Of a stretch of DNA of 64,000 nt, positions 9,483 through 17,463 are shown piece after piece. Source of the stretch: Bacteroidia bacterium (GTDB lineage Bacteria; Bacteroidota; Bacteroidia; NS11-12g; UBA9320); contig JAOLBX010000002.1 in assembly GCA_028339355.1 (NCBI GenBank), forward strand, positions 56,001-120,000, written 5' to 3'. The notes below the pieces were generated by a model that was not told the DNA's origin, ran no database searches, and worked only from the letters and a program-made list of their open reading frames with translations. Numbering within the stretch: the stretch's first letter is position 1; every line of letters starts with the position of its first letter. The position numbers were made by a program, and so were the translations under genes.

Positions 9483-9950
9483 TTAGTGGGCGGGTTGTTT
9501 GGATGAATGATTATTTTCTATCTCTTTAATCATGTGCTCTAAATTTTGATCTAAAATACGGGCAGCTTTACTCAACAAAAAAATAGGACCACCTATCATA
9601 AATGCTCCATGAAAGACGATAAAAACAAGGCTGAGAAGAGCCTCTACCTCTAGTCTCACAACCCCTATATAAAGGCTTCCCAAAAATAAACAGACATACA
9701 ACAGGACTGCGATCAGTAGCATAAAGCTATAAATTCCTCTAAATGCAATAATCTCAATTAATATAGACAATCCTTTCTCATTTTCCTCAATAATTCCTTT
9801 AGCTACAGCTATGTGTCTCACATTTGTACCCGCAACTCGTTTGCTTCTTAGTGTAAAGCCATCCTCAGTAATGTCTCCGACAAAAGGTATATTATCTCCT
9901 GAGAATATTTCAAACCCACTAAGTAAAGGCGATTCTAATTCGCTTTTCAT
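9483..9950 (-). CDS. Membrane protein of unknown function
   Basis: 155 residues, no family recognised. The first 75 residues are soluble, with short strand-like stretches. Two long hydrophobic segments follow (FMLLIAVLLYVCLFLGSLYIG and LLSLVFIVFHGAFMIGGPIFLL), then a charged tail rich in Glu, His and Lys. This suggests a two-helix inner-membrane protein with a cytoplasmic N-domain. It is flanked by mevalonate kinase downstream and decayed sequence upstream, and the context says little about its job. Confidence 0.55.
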   Translation of the reverse strand: MKSELESPLLSGFEIFSGDNIPFVGDITEDGFTLRSKRVAGTNVRHIAVAKGIIEENEKGLSILIEIIAFRGIYSFMLLIAVLLYVCLFLGSLYIGVVRLEVEALLSLVFIVFHGAFMIGGPIFLLSKAARILDQNLEHMIKEIENNHSSKQPAH

Positions 9951-10138
9951 CTGTTTTTACAAGCCATTAATGAACACTTCTCTAGAAACTCCTATATCAA
10001 TACTTAGTTGTTATTTAAGTTCTAATTTTACTATTGCGTTTTCAAGAGCCTTCAAAACAAATAACCTATTTCACTAAATCTGGGACCACATTCTGTCCCA
10101 TCAATCATATATACTGTTAGCTTTTCGCCTTTAGTCAT
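9951..10138 (-). pseudogene. Possible remnant of a GIY-YIG-like gene
   Basis: Reading leftward from an ATG at 10138, the frame encodes MTKGEKLTVYMIDGTE followed by GPRFSEIG. This resembles the opening of small GIY-YIG nuclease-type proteins (YxIDGTxxGxxxxEI). It then breaks into stops and another frame (KALENAIVKLELK). Nothing longer survives before the next gene at 9950. The match is short and made by eye; the stretch may simply be non-coding. Confidence 0.2.
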
Positions 10139-10148
10139 TCATTTAATT

Positions 10149-10421
10149 CTAAGCAGTTCCCTTCCATCTCTCCAATCTAGGTATGCTTCTGGTAAGTAGC
10201 CAAGCCATCACTCCATTCATACCGTTCTTCTTCATCATTTTGATGCACATTTCTTGCATTTTCTTGGCAGAGTTTATCTCATCTTTCATATTAAACTCTC
10301 CGTCTTGGTAACAGAATGAGCAGCACATCGTAGACTTAGTACCATCTTTTTCCGTTCCTCCTTATCCAGGATCTTTACTGGCCGGCATACCGCAGCTTTG
10401 ACACATTTTATACTTGCTCAT
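10149..10421 (-). pseudogene. Zinc-ribbon protein gene with in-frame stop
   Basis: The frame from ATG 10421 encodes MSKYKMCQSCGMPASKDPG, then TAA (10362-10364), then continues in the same frame with GGTEKDGTKSTMCCSFCYQDGEF and a helical tail ending RLERWKGTA (91 codons in all). The CxxC-CSFC spacing, the CGMP motif and the GTEKDG loop match the small putative zinc-ribbon family (Zn_ribbon_2), usually 80-90 residues. Only the single stop at codon 20 breaks it. On the minus strand between the decarboxylase and the small membrane protein. The sequence from 10422 to 10584 shows nothing I can name. Confidence 0.7.
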
Positions 10422-10584
10422 ATCACAAAGCAAAGGATTATTTTCATATTACTCTGGAGAAACCAAGAGTACTATTTTAAATTTTTTTGGCAGTTACACA
10501 GAGGCCAAAAAGGTTTTACCTAAGGCAAAAGACAAGCTACTAAACAGTTGAAAACAAAGACTCTATAAACTTTTTATTGTTCAC

Positions 10585-11619
10585 CTAAACCCTCTCCGCT
10601 CCCATTCCTACTTCATCGTGGATATAGGCTCTATTTTCACAGTATTGGGCGAGTTCTTCTTCTATGAATGCTTGTGCTGCTGCTTTGTCTGCTTGTGGGT
10701 AGAGAAAGTGTACATTGGCTCCTGCATCTAGTGTAAAACACCATTTTGCTCTAGCACCATCTTCTTCCCTTTTGGCCCAGATGGCTTCTATAATTTTTAG
10801 CGTATTCGGTTTCATAAGTATGAAATACGGGTTACTACTCATCATAAGGCTGTGTAGCGTGAGTGCTTCGCTTTCTACTAGATTGATAAACCCATCTATG
10901 TTTCCTGATTTCAAAATGGATTTAAGCTTGGTCATATTCTCCTGTGCCTGAGCAAAGCGTGCTGGAGAATACGGATTATCATCTATGAGTCCGTGACCTA
11001 TCGAACTACTTACCGTCTTCTGGCCTTTGTGTACCAATAGTATCGTATCGCAGTAGTCTTTAAATACAGCATTGACATCCGAATAAGGAATAGCAAATGA
11101 ATCGCTACTTCCAATAAAATCTGGATGGTCGCCCCAAACTCCCATTGGGCCATAGATGGATCTACTGGCACTGCCGCTGCCTAGTCTTGCTAACTCTGAG
11201 GCGGTTTCTTTAAATTTATCTTGAGTCAGCAATCCTTTTTCCACTGCTATGTCGCATATGCAGAGTGCCAAGGCACTCATACCACTGGCACTGCTTGCTA
11301 TACCACTGCTGTGCGGAAAGCTATTGCTTGTATCTATGAGGTATTTGCCATGCAATACAAATGGAAAAATGTTTGCTATGCGGTGAAGAAACTGCTCTAT
11401 CTTTGGCTCGAAACTTGGTTCCTCATCACCTTCTAAACGAACCTTAATAGCTAAGCCATCCATTTCTTCAAACTCCAATGTAGTGATCGTTGCACAATTT
11501 CTCAGCGTAAAACTGATCGATGCATTACTCGGAATCTGAACTTCATTGGTTTTTTTGCCCCAATACTTTACAAGTGCTATGTTGCTTGGACTTTTCCAAG
11601 TGGTGGTGTATGTGCTCAT
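10585..11619 (-). CDS. mvaD: Diphosphomevalonate decarboxylase
   Basis: 344-residue GHMP-fold enzyme that turns mevalonate 5-diphosphate into isopentenyl diphosphate with ATP. Signature segments are SPSNIALVKYWGK at the N-terminus, SSGIASSASGMSALA (ATP loop), SGSASRSIYGP, and the conserved Asp in TLDAGANVH. Length and order fit the family. The ATG at 11619 has a TACCTTTG box 16 nt upstream. It is the third step of the pathway encoded between 8.4 and 17.4 kb. Confidence 0.93.
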   Translation of the reverse strand: MSTYTTTWKSPSNIALVKYWGKKTNEVQIPSNASISFTLRNCATITTLEFEEMDGLAIKVRLEGDEEPSFEPKIEQFLHRIANIFPFVLHGKYLIDTSNSFPHSSGIASSASGMSALALCICDIAVEKGLLTQDKFKETASELARLGSGSASRSIYGPMGVWGDHPDFIGSSDSFAIPYSDVNAVFKDYCDTILLVHKGQKTVSSSIGHGLIDDNPYSPARFAQAQENMTKLKSILKSGNIDGFINLVESEALTLHSLMMSSNPYFILMKPNTLKIIEAIWAKREEDGARAKWCFTLDAGANVHFLYPQADKAAAQAFIEEELAQYCENRAYIHDEVGMGAERV

Positions 11620-11635
11620 TTATTCTTAGAAGTAA

Positions 11636-11643
11636 CAAAGGTA
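11636..11643 (-). promoter_or_regulatory. -7 box of mvaD (TACCTTTG)
   Basis: TAnnTTTG match 16 nt before ATG 11619. Confidence 0.5.
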
Positions 11644-11950
11644 AACGGTGATTGGATTATACAAAGTGACATATTCCATCTCTCTCGGTGATTTTCTTTG
11701 CCTTTCGTTTTTGCCTTGACGCAAAAAGTAACAATACTTCTTTATGTTTATGTGTACGGTTAACCATCCATTATTTTTTAATTCTTTTATGCTTTTTTTA
11801 AAAAAGTATTACAAAAACATAAAAGTATAAAGCCCTGCATTTTGAGTTGTCGCACTGGCCATCGCCTCTCTACCCCTCAAAATCATCACAGTCGCACATC
11901 TGTCAGAATACTTTTGGCCAACGCTCAGCTTTGCTTTGTGAAAAATCAGT
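11644..11950. other. 307-nt intergenic region between mvaD and the second GHMP kinase
   Basis: No open frame with recognisable content. It holds a 7-bp inverted repeat TTTTTGC/GCAAAAA (11708-11714 / 11721-11727) and an AT-rich palindrome of seven T followed by six A (about 11789-11808). On the minus strand the latter could end the kinase transcript weakly. The rest is unassigned. Confidence 0.5.
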
Positions 11951-12907
11951 CTACTTAATCAGCTCAGAATAAGCTAAGACCGTATCGTAGCCTTTGTCTT
12001 TGAAATAGGCTGGGGTGTTTTTGTCTCCGCAGGCGAGTATAAAATCACCGCCCCAAGCTCCTAGGCTTTTGATGGCAAATGGATAATCTGAGAAGTGTTT
12101 TTCTTTTACAGTAGGCATTTCTATGACTGATGCTATAAGTGCTTCATGCTCTGTAATGAGCTGCTGAAAACCATCAAAATCGGTGCATTTGATAAGATTT
12201 TCTGTAAGATCAGAAACCTGTTCTACAACTTTTTTATTCACGGGTTTACTGCGGTAAGTGGCAATTCCCTCTCGGCTGTTTTGTTTTTGGTTGAGATGCA
12301 CAAAGTACAGATTTCCCCTATACGCAGGATTATATACGTAGCCTTCCCACATCTCTGGGCTGCGATAGAGGATGTCTCCACCTAGCATACCCACAGCTAT
12401 ATCGTATCCGCTACCTCCAAAACTAGCTTCCGACAGCTCAAACGCATCAACCTCTGCCCACTTGGCTATATTGCATATAAGTGTACTACTGCTGCCTAGT
12501 CCCCAGTTATTCGGGAAGTCTAAATAAGTCCGTACAGTATAACTGCCCCCTTCTAAAAACCACGGATTGCCTTCACAGGATTTATTAAGAATTTTTACTA
12601 GTGAATCACTTACTGAGTTTATATTGCATAACTCCATTTCATTGAGTCTAACACTTCTATGGAGTCTGTACGGAGCGGGGTCGAAGTGCTCAGTGTGACT
12701 CTCCTCAATCAGGAATTCCTCCTGGTACCACGTCTCGCCATCGCTATCTATGCTGTACCAAGTGAGTGTATTATTTGTATCGCTTTCGCGAAACTCCACT
12801 TCCATACGTTGACCGTACTTGGTAGGAATAGCTAGTGATAATGCTCCATCTAGGACCACATACTCACCAGTGATTAATAATTTGCCGTGTGAAAAGAAGG
12901 TTTGCAC
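11951..12907 (-). CDS. GHMP kinase, probable phosphomevalonate kinase
   Basis: 318 residues with a GHMP N-motif (GKLLITGEYVVLDGA), the ATP loop NNWGLGSSSTLICNIAKW and the pocket motif GGSGYDIA. The C-terminal motif 3 is replaced by LGAWGGDFILACG, which retains the glycines. It is distinct from the mevalonate kinase at 8451. It stands beside mvaD, and flavobacterial pathways need a phosphomevalonate kinase, so that role is inferred from context. The start is GTG 12907, just 4 nt after a TACCTTTG box. No in-frame ATG upstream. Confidence 0.75.
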   Translation of the reverse strand: MQTFFSHGKLLITGEYVVLDGALSLAIPTKYGQRMEVEFRESDTNNTLTWYSIDSDGETWYQEEFLIEESHTEHFDPAPYRLHRSVRLNEMELCNINSVSDSLVKILNKSCEGNPWFLEGGSYTVRTYLDFPNNWGLGSSSTLICNIAKWAEVDAFELSEASFGGSGYDIAVGMLGGDILYRSPEMWEGYVYNPAYRGNLYFVHLNQKQNSREGIATYRSKPVNKKVVEQVSDLTENLIKCTDFDGFQQLITEHEALIASVIEMPTVKEKHFSDYPFAIKSLGAWGGDFILACGDKNTPAYFKDKGYDTVLAYSELIK

Positions 12908-12911
12908 CTCG

Positions 12912-12919
12912 CAAAGGTA
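12912..12919 (-). promoter_or_regulatory. -7 box of the GHMP kinase (TACCTTTG)
   Basis: Perfect match ending 4 nt before the GTG start, so transcription is expected to begin at or next to the start codon. Confidence 0.6.
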
Positions 12920-12960
12920 GTTGGTTAGTAGAATAGTTGCTTGGTTTCTTAGCTCAGGAT

Positions 12961-13515
12961 TTAGGGTGTAATAATGATGGGATCTTTAGTGGTATCGAAG
13001 ATTACACCTTCGCTAGTTTCGACTTTGATTTTAAACTCATACATCCCAGAATTACTCGGTGCAGATTTCGGTCGCAAAAACATTTCAATAGGCACAAGCC
13101 AAAACTCATTACCTCTGATGGAATCGACGTCTTGAAATGTTTCATAATGTCTATTTGATATCTCCCAATCAACGTTATAAAACTCACTCACCTCGGATAC
13201 GGTTATATTCTCTATAAACCAATTTGAATTTGGAAGTGGGTAAGGTGCCGTCGCATAAAGTGATGAAGATTTACCGAGTATCTTAACGATTAATTGAGCA
13301 CTAAAATTAACTTTAAACAAGAGCTTGTCATACCCAATAGAGTCAGTAGTGAGTGGAGTTAGATAACTATTAGAATCCATACTAAAAACCTGTACGCTAT
13401 CTACTCCTTTAATAGTATACGTACTAGGAGGACAAGCACCTGGCTTATCATCACAACCGTATTCTAAAACCACTAGTCCAAGTAATCCAAATAGTAAAAG
13501 TATGTTTCGTTTAAT
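12961..13515 (-). CDS. Lipoprotein, tandem paralogue with ATT at the start position
   Basis: 184 residues if read from ATT 13513-13515. The first 20 codons then encode KRNILLLFGLLGLVVLEYGC, nearly identical to the signal peptide of the neighbour at 14063, where the same position is ATG. The conventional GTG start at 13473 would remove most of the signal peptide and leave no secretion signal. After the lipid-modified Cys (EYGC) the mature part shares CPPSTYTIKGVDSVQVFSMDSN with the paralogue but no known domain. Either ATT is used as a rare start, as in infC, or expression is lost. Function unknown. Confidence 0.6.
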   Translation of the reverse strand: MKRNILLLFGLLGLVVLEYGCDDKPGACPPSTYTIKGVDSVQVFSMDSNSYLTPLTTDSIGYDKLLFKVNFSAQLIVKILGKSSSLYATAPYPLPNSNWFIENITVSEVSEFYNVDWEISNRHYETFQDVDSIRGNEFWLVPIEMFLRPKSAPSNSGMYEFKIKVETSEGVIFDTTKDPIIITP

Positions 13516-13532
13516 CAGTAGTTCTTACATTT

Positions 13533-14063
13533 TTATAGTCTTATGCGTAGCATTTTACTTTTAGTACTGTAGGTTGTATCACTTTCAAGAATCTTGAACT
13601 CAAATGTCTTTTCACCAGCCGCTTCTGGTACTTGGAGCATAGAAAAATGTAAGTATTGACCAACTTGAAAAGGACTTTCATCGAGATAGTCAGCTATACT
13701 AGGATATCCGAGGATGGTGAAGTGATCTGTTACGTCTATTTCGTTATATAGTATAATGATTTCCTGCGGTTTCCAATTGGTGTAAGGAGCCAGATTAGCA
13801 TAGGCAGAGTAATTGCTGAAGTGAGTGTCAGCAATTCTCTCCCAGTCGAGCACCACGCGGTATACTATTTTATCATAAGGAGCTTCATCTTTGCTGAGTG
13901 CTGCAAGCTGGTTGTTAGAGTCCAGCATAAAGCAATGTACTTCCTGAATACCAGTTACCTGCATCTCACTAGAACCTCCGCAGGACAAAGGTTCTTTCTT
14001 ACATCCATACTCCAATACCAAAAGCCCTAAAAGTCCAAAAAGTAAAAGTATGTTTCGTTTCAT
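13533..14063 (-). CDS. Lipoprotein of unknown function
   Basis: 176 residues with a lipoprotein signal peptide (NILLLFGLLGLLVLEYGC) and a mature region that aligns with the protein encoded downstream: shared QVTGIQEVHCFMLDSNNQL-like and PYDKIVYRVVL-like segments. No catalytic motif. Probably a beta-sandwich envelope lipoprotein. ATG 14063 overlaps the stop of the upstream lipoprotein gene (ATGA), and the paralogue follows 17 nt after its stop, so three lipoprotein genes form one unit. Confidence 0.7.
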   Translation of the reverse strand: MKRNILLLFGLLGLLVLEYGCKKEPLSCGGSSEMQVTGIQEVHCFMLDSNNQLAALSKDEAPYDKIVYRVVLDWERIADTHFSNYSAYANLAPYTNWKPQEIIILYNEIDVTDHFTILGYPSIADYLDESPFQVGQYLHFSMLQVPEAAGEKTFEFKILESDTTYSTKSKMLRIRL

Positions 14064-14497
14064 AATTTTATTCCGCTAAATTTTCTTGTCGTTTGGGTTC
14101 TCGAACCCTGTTGAGTATAGCCACTTATGATCAAGCTAGTATCTGTCTTTTGGAACTCTGTTCCGGCATTAGTAAATGTACTTATGTGATTGCTAATTTC
14201 TCCAGCGGTACCATTATTTTGTGTTTCAAAGTCGTACGAAAACTGACTGGATGTAATAAATGTAGAATCTGATCTACGAGCGTATATAGCACTTATCTCT
14301 CCATAAAAAAAAGTATCCACCTTCACTATAGGCTTCATATCTGCATCAAAACTAATTAACTCTGTCTTGATAAGAGCATAAGGGCCAAGATACTCTTGCT
14401 GCTCCAGGACAACCTTTTGAGGTTTACTTCCCTCTTTATCTGAACACGAACAGAAAGAGAGTAAAATAAGCAGAATGGGAATAAACACCACTTTCAT
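14060..14497 (-). CDS. Small lipoprotein of unknown function
   Basis: 145 residues. Signal peptide FIPILLILLSFCSC, then DKEGSKPQ and a mature domain of alternating hydrophobic and polar residues (YGEISAIYARRSDSTFITSSQF) that looks like a small beta-barrel or lipocalin-like fold, though no family is certain. It is the first gene of the lipoprotein trio, overlapping the next by 4 nt. Confidence 0.65.
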   Translation of the reverse strand: MKVVFIPILLILLSFCSCSDKEGSKPQKVVLEQQEYLGPYALIKTELISFDADMKPIVKVDTFFYGEISAIYARRSDSTFITSSQFSYDFETQNNGTAGEISNHISTFTNAGTEFQKTDTSLIISGYTQQGSRTQTTRKFSGIKL

Positions 14498-14586
14498 ATC
14501 CTTTCAAATATGAAGGAATAAAATGAAGAACAATTACCTTGTCAGAAAAATTAGCACGCAGATGACACAGAATTATCTGAACATCC

Positions 14587-14607
14587 CTTAGATGCTAAGC
14601 ATCTAAG
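14587..14607. repeat. Perfect inverted repeat downstream of mvaA
   Basis: CTTAGATGCT and AGCATCTAAG form a near-continuous palindrome, and a further partial copy (AAGCATCTTA) lies at 14621-14630. No T-run follows on the minus strand, so it is not a clear terminator. It may be a dispersed palindromic repeat. Confidence 0.5.
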
Positions 14608-14627
14608 AAACTAAACCGCTAAGCATC

Positions 14628-15944
14628 TTATGACAACACCTCGCCACCTCGTACTTTCTTAAAAGCTTCTACCACCTCTGCGTGATGTGGTGTGTTTTTG
14701 ATGAAGTGCTGCACGATAATCTTCTTTTCCTCTTCTGTAGCTTCTAGCTGGTTGAGAATATTGAGCAAATGCATTTTCATATGGCCTTGCTGTATTCCTG
14801 TAGTGGTAAGACTACGTAGTGCTGAGAAATTTTGAGCTAGGCCTACTGCTGCACTTATCATCATAAGTTCTGCCGCATTGGGCTTACCCATTAGCTGGTG
14901 TGCAAACTTCACCATAGGATGCAGACCGGTAATGCCGCCTACTGTGCCGAGTGCTAGTGGCACTTCTATCCAAAACTTGAACTGCCCATCGCTAATATCT
15001 GCGTGAGTCAGACTGGTGTACTGACCGTCTTTACTTGCATAGGCGTGTGCTCCGGCTTCTATGGCTCTGAAATCATTTCCTGTAGCCAAAATCACAGAAT
15101 CTATGCCGTTCATAATTCCCTTATTGTGTGTTACCGCTCTATAAGGTTGTGTTTCTGCTATGCGTACCGCTGTTGTAAATCGCTCCGCAAATGCCTCTGC
15201 AGACATATCGGTACCTTCAACCATTTGCTCTATAGGGCAACTTACCTCTACCCGCACCAAGCAATCCGGAGTATAGTTGCTCAAGATGCACATCACCACT
15301 TCTACCTCATTTGGGCTTAAGCTAGACAGTGCTATCTCTGCTTTTAGTACATCGGCAAATTTTTCTAAACATGAGTTGATGAAGTTGGCACCCATACTAT
15401 CGCACGTTTTAAACTCAGCGTGCAGCTGATAGTAATGCGGTACGTCTTCACATTTATCTACTAGATCTATGCTCAGAATACCGCCACCACGTTTTCGCAT
15501 GTTTTTGGTAATTCCTTCTGTCTCGGTATGAAACTTATCTTTTATATTTTCTACAAACTCGGCCAATGCTTGCTTGTCTTCTCCCTTCCACAGGAAGTGC
15601 ACGTGTCCTACTTTGGTAGTGCTTTTTACCGTTGCTTTGAATCCGCCTTTGCTCGCCCAGAAAGTAGCCGACTTGGCTGCGGCTGCTACTACAGAACTTT
15701 CTTCGGTAACCATTGGCACGGCATATTCTTTCCCATTTATCAAGAAATTAGGAGCTACGCCCATTGGTATGTAGAAGTTAGTAATCGTATTTTCTATAAA
15801 CTCATCGTGCAGTTTCTGCAACTTGGTATCTGAGTGCCAGTAGTTTTGGAGTGTTTCGCGTGCTGCTGCTTCTCCATTGAAATAGTTATCTATTAGCCAT
15901 TCTATTTTGGCAGCTTTGGTTAGTTTGCTGAATCCTTTTATCAT
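14628..15944 (-). CDS. mvaA: Hydroxymethylglutaryl-CoA reductase, class II (degradative type)
   Basis: 438 residues of the class II HMGR family (mvaA type), here most likely run in the biosynthetic direction to make mevalonate. Recognisable parts are MVTEESSVVAAAA (catalytic Glu region), MGANFINSCLE, the THNKGIMNGID segment with the catalytic Lys, the nucleotide-binding GTVGGITGLHP, and a C-terminal HH near NTPHHAEVV. Length is normal. It lies in the isoprenoid block, separated from the IPP isomerase only by the four-helix-bundle gene. Confidence 0.92.
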   Translation of the reverse strand: MIKGFSKLTKAAKIEWLIDNYFNGEAAARETLQNYWHSDTKLQKLHDEFIENTITNFYIPMGVAPNFLINGKEYAVPMVTEESSVVAAAAKSATFWASKGGFKATVKSTTKVGHVHFLWKGEDKQALAEFVENIKDKFHTETEGITKNMRKRGGGILSIDLVDKCEDVPHYYQLHAEFKTCDSMGANFINSCLEKFADVLKAEIALSSLSPNEVEVVMCILSNYTPDCLVRVEVSCPIEQMVEGTDMSAEAFAERFTTAVRIAETQPYRAVTHNKGIMNGIDSVILATGNDFRAIEAGAHAYASKDGQYTSLTHADISDGQFKFWIEVPLALGTVGGITGLHPMVKFAHQLMGKPNAAELMMISAAVGLAQNFSALRSLTTTGIQQGHMKMHLLNILNQLEATEEEKKIIVQHFIKNTPHHAEVVEAFKKVRGGEVLS

Positions 15945-15959
15945 CTCTTCTAGTAGTGC

Positions 15960-15982
15960 GTAATGAGTGTTTTAGTATTGAG
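15960..15982. repeat. Left flanking repeat of the four-helix-bundle unit
   Basis: GTAATGAGT (15960-15968) and AGTATTGAG (15974-15982). Both words recur in inverse orientation on the other side of the gene (16340-16364). Confidence 0.55.
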
Positions 15983-15988
15983 TGTTTT

Positions 15989-16345
15989 TTATTTAATGGA
16001 GTTAATAAGTGAATATAACATTTTTTGAATTTCCATCAAATCATTAGAGACAGGAGTAACTTCAACCGCTTTTACAAAATTTAAATCTGAAACAAGTATT
16101 AGCATATTCTCTACTTCTACAGCCGATCCGTATGCAATGTGCAAGAATTGCTTAAACTCTTTCTTGCCATTTCTCCCTGCACCTTCTGCAATATTATTAG
16201 ATATAGAAATTGTAGCTCGTCTTATTTGATTAGTAATCCCAAATTTCTCATCATCTGGAAATGAGTAAGTAAGCGAATATAAATTCTTTGTAAATGTGCG
16301 GCACTTCTGCCAAACCTTAAGTTCCTTAAAATCGTGCTTACTCAT
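15989..16345 (-). CDS. Four-helix-bundle protein (23S rRNA IVS-like)
   Basis: 118 residues of the four-helix-bundle family first described from 23S rRNA intervening sequences (TIGR02436). Typical words are FKELKVWQKC, FPDDEKFGITNQIRRATISISNNIAEGAGR and FLHIAYGSAVEVENMLILV. Members form pentameric bundles; the best-studied relative (Avd of diversity-generating retroelements) binds nucleic acid, but this protein's role is unknown. It interrupts the mvaA-fni pair and is flanked by the repeated words GTAATGAGT and AGTATTGAG, one of which overlaps its ATG. No reverse transcriptase or variable repeat is nearby. Confidence 0.85.
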   Translation of the reverse strand: MSKHDFKELKVWQKCRTFTKNLYSLTYSFPDDEKFGITNQIRRATISISNNIAEGAGRNGKKEFKQFLHIAYGSAVEVENMLILVSDLNFVKAVEVTPVSNDLMEIQKMLYSLINSIK

Positions 16346-16364
16346 TACTCACCTTCTCAATACT
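16340..16364. repeat. Right flanking repeat of the four-helix-bundle unit
   Basis: ACTCATTAC (16340-16348) and CTCAATACT (16356-16364), reverse complements of the two words at 15960-15982. The first covers the start codon of the gene. Confidence 0.55.
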
Positions 16365-16369
16365 CGCAA

Positions 16370-17368
16370 TTACCTTAGCTTTAAAAATGTTTTAGCCAAC
16401 TCCAACCCTTTTATCTGCAACTCTACATACTCCTCCAATTCTGCATAACTACCTCTAGCGTGCTTTAAGAAAGCAGATGCTTGTCCATAAATAGCATTGG
16501 CATCTATACGTTCAGTGTGGTAATATCCATCCATAAAATCTCTTACGCCACCACTTATCAGAACATCTACATTGTAGTTTTGGTCGCCTATCTCTTCATT
16601 TAAACAATTGTAAAAACCAACCATTTCCTCGGCTGAATGCCCCCAAGAAGCTACTTTGTCATAAGCCTCATGCCTCATAGTATCACTACGGTGCATTTCT
16701 AGCTTACTAAAATTTGTTCCTCCGTGAGCCCCAAAGTCTATTGCCGCAAGAGGTAATTTCATTAAAGCCTTCAGACTTGATGGTCCAAAACCTTGGCCTA
16801 CTTCTTTTACTATAATCTTAATGTCTAAGTCTAGTGTACGTTGTATGATTTCTAATGGTGACTTCTTGAACACATCTCCTTCTGGCTGTAGCCACTCTTG
16901 TAGTGGATTTACGTGTATAATCAATCCATCGGTTTCGGTGCGTTTTATGAGTTCTGCTACTAGGTTTTCTTGGCCTTCGTCAAAAAGTTCTTCGAGCTGA
17001 GCTACTCCTAGATTAGCATAAAACGGATAGTCTCCCATCTCTTTACGTAGCTGAAAGTCAGGCAAGTACTCATCATCTTTCAAGATGATTCTACAACTCC
17101 CCAGGCCCATTCCTAGTCCGAACTGGCCACAAGCCCTAGCTAAGTTCTTGTTAATAATGCCCGCTTCTTTGGTCCCTCCGGTCATACTACTCACCCATAG
17201 TGGTGCTTTCATCTCTTTGCCTGCAAACTGAACAGGCTCTAGTCCTCCCTGCGGATGTCCACTAAATAAAGGCTCGTAGTAAAAACGAGAATCTTGATTG
17301 GTTACCACAGACTCAAAAGCGAGCTCTATGTGGTCTTTTTTACGGTCGGATGTTTGTGTATGTCCCAA
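16370..17368 (-). CDS. fni: Type 2 isopentenyl-diphosphate delta-isomerase (FMN, NADPH)
   Basis: 332 residues that interconvert IPP and DMAPP. Diagnostic segments: RKKDHIELAFES at the N-terminus, SSMTGGTKEAG, GMGLGSCRI, HVNPLQEWLQPEGD (conserved Gln/Glu for Mg and substrate), KEVGQGFG, DFGAHGGTNF and the FMN phosphate site SGGVRDFMDG. It completes the pathway after mvaD. The TTG start at 17368 lies 5 nt past a TAAATTCG box. Confidence 0.93.
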   Translation of the reverse strand: MGHTQTSDRKKDHIELAFESVVTNQDSRFYYEPLFSGHPQGGLEPVQFAGKEMKAPLWVSSMTGGTKEAGIINKNLARACGQFGLGMGLGSCRIILKDDEYLPDFQLRKEMGDYPFYANLGVAQLEELFDEGQENLVAELIKRTETDGLIIHVNPLQEWLQPEGDVFKKSPLEIIQRTLDLDIKIIVKEVGQGFGPSSLKALMKLPLAAIDFGAHGGTNFSKLEMHRSDTMRHEAYDKVASWGHSAEEMVGFYNCLNEEIGDQNYNVDVLISGGVRDFMDGYYHTERIDANAIYGQASAFLKHARGSYAELEEYVELQIKGLELAKTFLKLR

Positions 17369-17373
17369 AGGTG

Positions 17374-17381
17374 CGAATTTA
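17374..17381 (-). promoter_or_regulatory. -7 box of fni (TAAATTCG)
   Basis: TAnnTTCG variant of the consensus, 5 nt upstream of the TTG start of fni. Confidence 0.5.
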
Positions 17382-17463
17382 GTAAATAGTTAATAGTCGA
17401 ACAGATGATTAGATAATTGGTTCTGTAGGGCATATTATTCCACCTTAAACTCAATGCAAATCC

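Noticed and set aside
9811-10077. Plus-strand open frame of 88 codons
   Set aside because: It is antisense to the start of the 9483-9950 gene and continues into non-coding sequence; no family resemblance.
15989-16345. Diversity-generating retroelement
   Set aside because: The four-helix-bundle protein resembles Avd, but no reverse transcriptase, template repeat or variable repeat is present nearby.
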